The notes under the pieces: generated by a model
What the model was told of the DNA's origin: nothing
Databases searched by the model: none
Seen by the model: only the letters and a program-made list of their open reading frames with translations
From: an uncultured Aureispira sp.
Lineage (GTDB): Bacteria; Bacteroidota; Bacteroidia; Chitinophagales; Saprospiraceae
DNA length: 52,461 bases
Assembly (NCBI GenBank): GCA_905480075.1
Contig: CAJQOX010000010.1
Span: 1 to 52,461, forward strand
Direction of reading: 5' to 3'
Shown here: positions 47,501 to 52,461 of the stretch, one piece after another
How the letters are laid out: the number at the start of each line of letters is the position of its first letter
Position numbering within the stretch: position 1 is the first letter of the stretch
Program-made: the position numbers and the translations under genes

Positions 47501-48417
47501 ACTGCTCCGTTAAATACACATTGATCTTCAATATACATCAGGGAGGTACCTCCAATATTTAAAGTCTGTGGTGCTGCCCCTGCCTGAGTAAAATTCCTTA
47601 GTTCCAGATTACCGGAAGTAAAATTATCAGAACCTATATAAATATACTTTCCGGAAGCGAGAGTAGAGCTGTTCAAAGAAGACCCCTGTCCGAATCGTAT
47701 TCCCTGACCACTTGTAGCATTAAGACATACGTTGCCATTGAATTGGTTACCAACTGAATTATTGGCTAAATAAATAATATTTGTACCATAATTATATACG
47801 GTGAGATTTGAATTGAAAACATCAGCAGATGAACCTCCCATTGCTAAATAACCTGTACCAGAATTGATTATAGACACATCAGCATTGAAGGTATTTCCCC
47901 CTGAAGAATAGTCATTGCCGGTTCCTGTTTTATTAATATTGCTAATCGAATTAAATGTTCCCCCGTTAAAATACACACGATCACTCAATACAGATAAAGG
48001 AAGATTGAATGTAGTTCCTGAAAAATTTGTCCGTCCAGCTGTATTTATAGTAAGACTCGAGGTATTGCTCAGGTCAGCAATAATTCCATCCGCAAAAGTA
48101 TTATTCGTTATTCCGTTTACAGTAAAATTATTCGAATTTAAATTTAAAGTGCCGGTATAGCCGTTGTTGAGTTCTATAGATTCAATTGTTACAGCCATAT
48201 CTACCGTGCAATCAGCAGTATTATTACCATCAAAAACCGCTGTTTGAGTTAATGACGGAGGACCGAGACCATCTGCTGTTCCTCCGGAACTTACTGACCA
48301 GTTGTTACTGTTCCAATTCGAGGACGTTGTGGCTACCCAATATCTGTTCTGACAGAATATTGTATTTGAAAACAACAGTAACATGACTGTTATACAAAAA
48401 GGGAAACATTGCTGCAT
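41509..48417 (-). CDS. Giant T9SS-sorted surface protein with 247-residue beta repeats
   Basis: The start is placed at the ATG at 48417, where a signal peptide begins (MQQCFPFCITVMLLLFSNTIFCQ). A TTG 36 codons upstream would extend it without a leader. The protein has about 2302 residues. After a Trp-rich opening (NRYWVATTSSNWNSNNW) comes a repetitive region with seven copies of GQG(I/V)(R/F)FG. Central copies are spaced exactly 741 bp apart. Each unit also has LEKTG..NDYS.GGN, RFRNF.Q and an N.G...IYL strand, which suggests parallel beta helix. After the repeats come a domain with YISGPVEKVGNDVFTFPVGKGG, the LPVELISFEAERRD linker, and a T9SS type A sorting domain (VFPNPVQDILQVRF, GTNGQIVKEL, SAMYSVNIKL). 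It is a predicted adhesin on the cell surface. Confidence 0.9.
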   Translation of the reverse strand: MQQCFPFCITVMLLLFSNTIFCQNRYWVATTSSNWNSNNWSVSSGGTADGLGPPSLTQTAVFDGNNTADCTVDMAVTIESIELNNGYTGTLNLNSNNFTVNGITNNTFADGIIADLSNTSSLTINTAGRTNFSGTTFNLPLSVLSDRVYFNGGTFNSISNINKTGTGNDYSSGGNTFNADVSIINSGTGYLAMGGSSADVFNSNLTVYNYGTNIIYLANNSVGNQFNGNVCLNATSGQGIRFGQGSSLNSSTLASGKYIYIGSDNFTSGNLELRNFTQAGAAPQTLNIGGTSLMYIEDQCVFNGAVNFSAPQIHSNGVTYNNTVILEKTGAGNNYSTGNNLFNNSADIINSGSGNFVLGNLNPDIFNSDLMLTNNGSGSIYLAYNSSGNTIAGNLDILNIPSATNAHVYLSSVNGSSLNISGTTTVDNNGSGATNTVHLGYAGSVYFSGLLNLQNRGIGANSAIYLNNRLSSTNNYAENILVTSTSGQGIRFGEGGGAGVLSVGKTISLGISGFSSGMLRFQNFTQTGSTPHVITLTGTGYIFNMDSDFGGNVSFTAPRIYSRSTNYQGTLFLEKTGSISDYSYGGNVVAGDAEIINSGSSYFLFGNNSADLFNADLTLENKGSSNLYIANNGTGHQVNGNLIINQTASGSNSRVYLANGGTSNLIIAGTSTVINNATGTDNAIYLGYNGDITFTGIMDLQNIGSGNNSAIYLNYSSNSTNTYSESISVTSTSGQGVRFGQNDGTGIFAAGKTIMTGTAGFSSGNLMFRNFNQLGSTPQNLTLTGSGHIYNRGSDWGGNVNFIAPRMYTWATNYRGTVYLEKTGGLNDYSPGGNTISGNTELVNSGSSYFLMGNGTADVFNGDLRTENSGTSNLYIAHGGSGHQVLGDLTVNQIASGANSSTYFSYNTGSDLMISGTTTVTNNGIGNNNRIYLAYNGSIAFNNFLTLQNIGTGNNSSIYLNMGTTGANSFNENIEVSSTSGQGVRFGEYGGSGTLAATKTITVGTGGFSAGYLRFRNFNQVGSTAQNITLSGTGYFYNWDSDWGGDVTFTAPRMYTRGTNYQGQVYLEKTGASNDASLGGNTIAGNTQLVNSGSSYFLMGNGTADIFGGNLDVMNLGTGNMYIANNGPGHLIGGDLNVSNLVTSTNTYVYFANGNTSTVNISGNSSVINNGTGGNNRIYLGYSGSMDFNGLLDLQNIGTGNNSAIYLNLAISSANFYRDDITIVSSAGQGIRFGDNGGSGTLSALKTISVGAAGFSSGMLRFRNFTQIGPTPQNITLSGTGYFYNRDSDWGGDVNFIGERMYTANTNYQGNVYLEKTGSSNDYSPGGNTVSGNTQIVNTSSNYLSMGNGTADVFNGNLDVLNSGTSSIFMAQTGAGHFVGGNLFINQTASGNNSNTYFSNNDNSSTLVNGTATAINNSLGTNSRIYLGYSGDMTFNSTLDLKNIGSGTNSAIYLNYRPSSLNVYNESITLESSGGQGIRFGEGGGGGILAATKTVSVPVVFSSGYLRFRNFTQTGNTTQNIALTNTATFYNYDSDWGGDVNFSGPSFYTRGTIYRETAYLEKTGVSSDYSNGGNVFDKYSEIVNSGDGLLSMGVGSPDIFNMDLLIRNTGQNRLYIAHSSAGNQFNGKVHFYNYATDNTYNECQINNGTVSTSTFADSVIIVNGSTGYNRFQVSRYGQATFNGPVILKNHGTHNNNAIYCNSNSSGCIFNSNITVESDNGQGIFFGQGGGSSTLNAGNTISVGVTGFSTGQLYLRNFIQLGNSAQNMTLTGTAYLTHYGSQWNGVVHFVSPRHYLRSSVFNGDAYLEKSGGFNDYSFGGCIFNGVTTMHNSSNARFIGSNNSANDFNGHVTYRQSGNGSLYPAYNRPCTYAGDINIDFIASQQVLFASNANGRVILDGNADQNINDLSSSQDPLIRRLEINKAGGVVNLNTAASISHELELLSGIVNNNTANLLTMFDNSVVSAVSDASYISGPVEKVGNDVFTFPVGKGGYYRAIGITAPNSGNARFRGEYFLQSPDASYNILIKEPTLEEISYCEYWMLDRVASTNNVEVTLSWNDNTSCGQKNLPALKVARWDGTMWRDHGNSNITANTISTAGPVTNFSPFTLTQFIPQLPVELISFEAERRDPENVELDWVTATEENNAGFEIERMLDNESSFTTVGWEDGNGNSLILRNYNYVDENNYSGVSYYRLKQLDFDGSFSYSDTRAVSGMQADIDTEISVFPNPVQDILQVRFGNLPKDCKFAHLLIVGTNGQIVKELEVDAKSYQTLQINEVQNWPSAMYSVNIKLDSGEEQSVKFVKE
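43252..47709 (-). repeat. Seven long tandem repeats of about 741 bp
   Basis: The GQG motif occurs at 47701, 46951, 46210, 45469, 44728, 43987 and 43252. Spacings are 750, 741, 741, 741, 741 and 735 bp. The middle four are exactly equal. The interval shown runs from the first to the last motif; partial units flank it on both sides. Confidence 0.92.
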
Positions 48418-49005
48418 TATAGTTAGTGTTCTAATTTTACTCAAAAAATGCTTTTCATATTTTCCTCCCGATAATGAATTAATCAGTATACATATTACCA
48501 AATAGAATAAAGTAACATATACCAATCATATTCTCTAATGTGCTCCGGGAAGAAGCATTTCATGGTGAAGGGCTGTGATAAAACTAGGTAGGTTTCAGTT
48601 TTTCTTAATTATTAAAGGCACCATTTAATTTATTTCATGGTATTAGGAAAAGATGCCTGACAACTCATATATTATTTAATACTATAGTTAAATATAATAT
48701 TTCAATGTGTTGATTACTAATATTGTAATTTAAATTAATGCTTAAATTGTAATTTATCTTATAATAAATCCGTTGTTTTGTTTTCAACTCTCTCAAGATA
48801 AAAGAATTACTGTAACTTTTCATTGTTTTTTTTAAAATAATTTCAGGATTCTCATCAGATTTGATGTTTTATAACAAACACGATAGAAATCAGTAAAAAA
48901 AACTGCCTTTCGGTAGCATATTAATTTTATATTCTACTTTTACTTTTTTTAGCAAAATAATATTACGCACAATAAAATTAAATTTTTAGAAATGTAATTT
49001 TTGTG

Positions 49006-49044
49006 GATAAAAATCATGGATAAACTTTAGCCATGATTTTTATC
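49006..49044. repeat. Perfect 14-bp inverted repeat upstream of aconitase
   Basis: GATAAAAATCATGG (49006-49019) and CCATGATTTTTATC (49031-49044) pair perfectly around an 11-base loop. It lies about 150 bases before the aconitase start. It is followed by ATTCTTTTC rather than a clean T-tract, so it may be an operator or RNA structure rather than a terminator. Confidence 0.75.
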
Positions 49045-49115
49045 ATTCTTTTCAGATAATTTTAAAACTTTGGCTTTTAATGTCAGCCTCACTGCTTTTT
49101 TTAATAAAAAAAATG

Positions 49116-49123
49116 TATTTTCG
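49116..49123 (+). promoter_or_regulatory. Possible -7 element of the aconitase gene
   Basis: TATTTTCG is one mismatch from TAnnTTTG and lies about 70 bases before the aconitase start. No TTG sits at the usual distance. Confidence 0.35.
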
Positions 49124-49193
49124 CCATCATATCCTTTACATGAAGGGCCTGATAGAAACCAATTGTTTAACAGTTAAATCAGCATATTACACT

Positions 49194-51470
49194 ATGGCAT
49201 TTGATATTGAAATGATAAAAAAGCACTATGACTCTTTACCCGCAAAGATTCAGAAAGCTCGAGAAACTCTACAAAAACCATTAACATTGGCTGAGAAAAT
49301 TCTTTTTTCTCACCTTAATTCAGAATCCCCGTTACAAAACTTTGAAAGAGGAGAAGACTATGTTTTCTTTTCACCCGACCGTGTTGCCATGCAAGATGCT
49401 ACAGCACAAATGGCGCTGCTTCAGTTTATGATGGCAGGAAAACACAAAGTCGCTGTCCCTTCTACTGTTCATTGTGACCACCTCATCCAAGCTAAAATCG
49501 GTGCTGATAAGGATTTGGAAACTGCCAAGGATTCCAATTCTGAAGTCTATGATTTTCTTAGTACTGTTTCTGATAAATATGGTGTCGGTTTCTGGAAACC
49601 CGGTGCGGGAATTATTCATCAGATAGTACTTGAAAACTATGCTTTTCCAGGTGGAATGATGATAGGAACAGATTCTCATACGGTAAATGCCGGAGGACTG
49701 GGAATGGTGGCTATCGGCATTGGTGGCGCGGATGCTGTCGATGTAATGGCAGGATTGCCCTGGGAACTCAAAATGCCAAAACTTATTGGTGTAAAACTTA
49801 CCGGTAAATTAAACGGCTGGACTTCTCCAAAAGATGTAATCCTCAAAGTAGCTGGAATTGTAGGTGCCAAGGGCGGTACAGGCTACATTGTTGAATATTT
49901 TGGTGAAGGTGCTGTAAGTATGTCCTGTACCGGTAAAGGTACTATATGTAATATGGGGGCAGAAATCGGTGCAACTACTTCTACCTTTGGTTACGACGAT
50001 TCTATGAAACGTTATCTTGAAGCTACTGACAGGGCAGATGTTGCTGCACTGGCTGAAGGAGTCAAAGAACACCTGACAGGAGATGATGAAGTATATAACA
50101 ATCCTGATAACTATTTTGATCAGGTTATAGAAATTAATCTTTCAGAACTCGAGCCACATCTCAACGGACCTTTTACTCCGGACCGTGCCTGGCCGATTTC
50201 TACCTTTGCAAAAGCAGTAGAAGAAAATGATTTCCCTACAAAACTCTCAGTGGGACTTATTGGTTCCTGTACCAATTCTTCTTATGAAGACCTGATGCGG
50301 GCTGCTTCTATAGCAAAACAAGCTGCTTCAAAAAACCTGAAAGCTAAAGCTGAATTTACTATTACTCCTGGTTCTGAACTGGTCAGATTTACTGCTGAAA
50401 GAGATGGTTTGCTGGACACCTTCGAGAAAATCGGTGGAATGGTCCTGGCAAATGCCTGTGGGCCCTGTATCGGAATGTGGGCCAGAGTCGGTGCTGAAAA
50501 ACAGGAAAAAAATGCCATTATTCACTCTTTCAACAGGAATTTCGCTAAAAGAGCGGATGGAAATCCTAATACAATGGCCTTTGTAGCCTCTCCTGAATTA
50601 GTAACCGCTATGACTATTGCAGGGGATATGAAATTCAACCCGCTTACTGATACCCTTACCAATGAAAAAGGGGAGCAGGTCAAACTAGACCCGCCTACTG
50701 GAGATGAATTGCCTTCTAAAGGCTTTGATGTTGAGGACGCAGGGTATATCGCTCCTGCTAAAGATGGTTCAGGAATCAATGTGGTTGTCAGCCCTACTTC
50801 AGGAAGACTGCAACTACTTACTCCTTTCAAACCAATGATTCAATCAGAGCTTAAAGGTATGAGATTGCTTATTAAGGCAAAAGGTAAATGTACTACCGAT
50901 CATATTTCCATGGCAGGGCCCTGGCTCAAATTACGTGGACACCTGGAAAACATCTCACAGAACTGTTACATTGGTGCTGTAAATGCATACAGCGACGAAA
51001 CCAATAATGTCGCCAACTATGCAGACAGCAATGAAGCTACTTTTCTGCCCGTACCTGAATCTGCTCTCAAATATCAGGCGGCAGGGATTGGTACAGTGGT
51101 TTTTGGTGAAGACAATCTTGGTGAAGGGTCCTCTCGTGAACACGCTGCTATGGAACCCCGTTTCCTTGGCGTTAAAGCGGTAATCGTCAAATCCTTTGCT
51201 CGTATTCATCAGACAAACCTTAAAAAACAAGGTATGCTGGCTCTTACTTTCGTTAATCCTGCCGATTATGATAAAGTTCGTCAGGATGATACTGTGGACA
51301 TTCTGGGCTTTGATGAGTTTGCTGAAGAAAAAAACCTTACTGTTGTCCTGAATCATGCAGATGGAACTCAGGAATCTTTCGAAGTGGAACATACGTATAA
51401 TGAAGCTCAGATCGAATGGGTTAAAGAAGGTTCTGCACTGAATAAAATACGAAAAGATCAGGGGTTATAA
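49194..51470 (+). CDS. acn: Aconitate hydratase, mitochondrial type
   Basis: The start at 49194 ([12 protein letters not shown]) matches the family; an alternative 38 codons upstream adds a non-conserved stretch. The protein has 758 residues. Cys359 (GSCTNSS), Cys422 and Cys425 (ACGPCIGMW) bind the 4Fe-4S cluster. Conserved segments include [14 protein letters not shown], the swivel domain [20 protein letters not shown] and [14 protein letters not shown]. The enzyme interconverts citrate and isocitrate in the TCA cycle, in the cytoplasm. It is monocistronic by position, with a terminator directly downstream. The upstream region contains a perfect inverted repeat that could be regulatory. Length and motif pattern fit the mitochondrial-type aconitases rather than AcnB. 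Confidence 0.97.
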   Translation: MAFDIEMIKKHYDSLPAKIQKARETLQKPLTLAEKILFSHLNSESPLQNFERGEDYVFFSPDRVAMQDATAQMALLQFMMAGKHKVAVPSTVHCDHLIQAKIGADKDLETAKDSNSEVYDFLSTVSDKYGVGFWKPGAGIIHQIVLENYAFPGGMMIGTDSHTVNAGGLGMVAIGIGGADAVDVMAGLPWELKMPKLIGVKLTGKLNGWTSPKDVILKVAGIVGAKGGTGYIVEYFGEGAVSMSCTGKGTICNMGAEIGATTSTFGYDDSMKRYLEATDRADVAALAEGVKEHLTGDDEVYNNPDNYFDQVIEINLSELEPHLNGPFTPDRAWPISTFAKAVEENDFPTKLSVGLIGSCTNSSYEDLMRAASIAKQAASKNLKAKAEFTITPGSELVRFTAERDGLLDTFEKIGGMVLANACGPCIGMWARVGAEKQEKNAIIHSFNRNFAKRADGNPNTMAFVASPELVTAMTIAGDMKFNPLTDTLTNEKGEQVKLDPPTGDELPSKGFDVEDAGYIAPAKDGSGINVVVSPTSGRLQLLTPFKPMIQSELKGMRLLIKAKGKCTTDHISMAGPWLKLRGHLENISQNCYIGAVNAYSDETNNVANYADSNEATFLPVPESALKYQAAGIGTVVFGEDNLGEGSSREHAAMEPRFLGVKAVIVKSFARIHQTNLKKQGMLALTFVNPADYDKVRQDDTVDILGFDEFAEEKNLTVVLNHADGTQESFEVEHTYNEAQIEWVKEGSALNKIRKDQGL

Positions 51471-51496
51471 TTTCCTCTCTTCTTTTATTGATAATG

Positions 51497-51529
51497 GCCT
51501 TCCGTTCTTCTGAGCGGAGGGCTTTTTTT
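51497..51529 (+). terminator. Rho-independent terminator of the aconitase gene
   Basis: GCCTTCCG (51497-51504) pairs with CGGAGGGC (51515-51522) with one G-T pair, followed by seven T. Confidence 0.88.
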
Positions 51530-51872
51530 ATTATTTCCATCAGAAAAATACATAAAATTCAATCATCATTTCGTTCATCAATTTATCCTTCCATCCAAAG
51601 AATCATTTCATTGAGCTTAAAAGGTTGAAGGCTATTTTAAAAGTCAGGCTAATTTTATTATTAACAATAAAAAAAATGTTTAATTAAAATTCAACCACAA
51701 CTTTGAAAACATCGAACGATGATAAGATGCTATTATTGTTGGATAAATATAAAATGATTGCTGAAGGATTTTTATGCGGTTACTTTTTTTTATCAAACAG
51801 CTTGCTAATAGGTTTCATGTATAATTATCTACATACCTTTCCTGCTTGGTTTAATTAATGTATCTTTGCACA
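51530..51872. other. AT-rich intergenic region
   Basis: These 343 bases between the aconitase terminator and the helicase gene hold the promoter of the helicase near the right end. A small palindrome (CATCG-AA-CGATG) at 51709-51720 is the only other structure I see. No coding frame or RNA gene is visible. Confidence 0.4.
51861..51868 (+). promoter_or_regulatory. -7 element directly before the helicase start
   Basis: TATCTTTG is an exact TAnnTTTG match and ends four bases before the ATG at 51873. A TTT rather than TTG sits 20 bases upstream. If functional, transcription would start at or near the ATG. Confidence 0.6.
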
Positions 51873-52461
51873 ATGAAAAAAAACAATCAGACTACGGAGG
51901 AAATCCTGGAAAAACTAAAGATCAACTCCCTGAATGAAATGCAGCAGTCAATGCTGAAAACTTCAGAAGAGGGAAACAAAAATATCGTCCTTTTATCCCC
52001 TACCGGTTCAGGAAAAACACTAGGGTTTCTACTGCCCTTAATCAGACAATTAAAAGAGAGGGAAAAACAAAATGTGCAAGCCCTTATTCTGAGTCCTTCA
52101 AGGGAATTGGCCCTGCAGATAAAGTCGGTCTTCAGTTCTATGCAAACCGGCTATAAATCTTACTGTTGCTATGGCGGTCACCCCATAAAATCCGAACTTC
52201 AAAATCTACAGAATCCACCGGCAGTATTGATAGGAACTCCTGGAAGAATTGCCGACCACCTTAGGAGAGAAAGCTTTGATACAGAAGGCATTCAGATTCT
52301 TATTCTCGATGAATTTGACAAGTCGCTCGAATTTGGTTTCTCTAAAGAAATGTCTTTCATTATTGAACAATTAAGCAAGCTTGAAAGAAGGGTATTGACC
52401 TCCGCTACTTCCGCTATAGAAATCCCTGATTTTGCCGGAATGAAAGATTCTGTAAAACTGG
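51873..52461 (+). CDS. DEAD-box-type RNA helicase, partial
   Basis: The first 196 residues of a superfamily 2 helicase are present, and the gene runs off the window. It begins MKKNNQTTEEIL. A Q-motif-like segment (INSLNEMQQSML) is followed by motif I SPTGSGKT (residues 42-49), motif Ia SPSRELALQ, a GG step (CYGGHP), motif Ib TPGRIADH, motif II DEFD in LILDEFDKSLEFGF, and motif III TSATS. The DEFD in place of DEAD is seen in a Bacteroidota subfamily. It probably remodels RNA or ribosome precursors with ATP. The conserved N-terminus shows that the start is correct, which makes the very short leader notable. Confidence 0.9.
   Translation, partial: MKKNNQTTEEILEKLKINSLNEMQQSMLKTSEEGNKNIVLLSPTGSGKTLGFLLPLIRQLKEREKQNVQALILSPSRELALQIKSVFSSMQTGYKSYCCYGGHPIKSELQNLQNPPAVLIGTPGRIADHLRRESFDTEGIQILILDEFDKSLEFGFSKEMSFIIEQLSKLERRVLTSATSAIEIPDFAGMKDSVKL

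Larger units (their letters stand above)
48418..49193. other. Long AT-rich divergent intergenic region
   Basis: This 776-base region separates the giant repeat gene (minus) from the aconitase gene (plus). It holds the inverted repeat at 49006-49044 and a possible aconitase -7 element at 49116. A hairpin at 48903-48915 (CTGCC-TTTC-GGTAG) followed on the minus strand by seven T could be a weak terminator for a minus-strand transcript, but I see no gene there. No tRNA or coding frame is visible. Confidence 0.5.

Noticed and set aside
43252-47709. Regularly spaced repeats as a CRISPR array
   Set aside because: The period is 741 bp, units diverge, and they encode a continuous protein with a signal peptide and sorting domain.
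48440-48475. GGGAGG before a five-codon frame (MKSIF) in the leader of the giant repeat gene
   Set aside because: Shine-Dalgarno use is weak in Bacteroidota and the frame is too short to call; it may be chance.
49080-49193. N-terminal extension of aconitase by 38 codons
   Set aside because: The extension is not aconitase-like, and a possible -7 element lies inside it.

Overview
The window is a low-GC, AT-rich chromosomal segment of a member of the Bacteroidota. This rests on several signals: repeated C-terminal type IX secretion (T9SS) type A sorting domains (FPNP-like start, then a short Ig-like beta domain), the LPVEL-type linker ahead of them, an S16 ribosomal protein with a long acidic tail, DUF2520 and DUF4783 proteins, and promoters of the Bacteroidota form TTG-N19/20-TAnnTTTG with little sign of Shine-Dalgarno sequences. 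I cannot assign class or genus.

Layout. 1-912: 5' part of a thiolase on the minus strand. 1.7-7.0 kb: a small exported protein with an internal duplication, two large secreted proteins and an EGF-like lipoprotein. 7.1-10.5 kb: an outer-membrane-type protein, divergent from an SLC12-like cation-chloride transporter. 10.7-13.9 kb: two tandem choice-anchor-V proteins, one with a CxxCH motif and its neighbour with CxCH. 14.0-19.8 kb: the S1-domain protein CvfB, then a 1630-residue T9SS cargo protein. 20.1-23.7 kb: bactofilin, polysaccharide deacetylase and DUF2520 genes in one minus-strand run, then DUF4783 and rpsP. 24-29 kb: thioredoxin-like protein, a PhoR/PhoB-like two-component pair, YggS and two small exported or unknown proteins. 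29.2-35.4 kb: FadD, a TMTC-like membrane/TPR gene broken by an in-frame TAG, and a tsaC-cca pair. 35.4-48.4 kb: a decayed T9SS-cargo pseudogene, a 1469-residue cargo protein built from three modules of about 415 residues, an unknown cytoplasmic protein, and a cargo protein of about 2300 residues built from 247-residue repeats. 49.2-52.5 kb: mitochondrial-type aconitase and the start of a DEAD-box helicase.

How it fits together. Housekeeping genes (tRNA maturation, ribosome, TCA cycle, fatty-acid activation, PLP homeostasis) are interspersed with a heavy load of predicted cell-surface proteins. Six intact T9SS-cargo genes cover about 21 kb, with one more truncated and one decayed. No T9SS machinery gene lies in the window, so export depends on loci elsewhere. 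I found no tRNA, rRNA, CRISPR array, insertion sequence, phage gene or defence system. The best candidates for novelty are the regular 741-bp repeat protein, the CxxCH/CxCH paralogue pair, the in-frame stop in the TMTC-like gene, and the decaying or truncated surface-protein genes.
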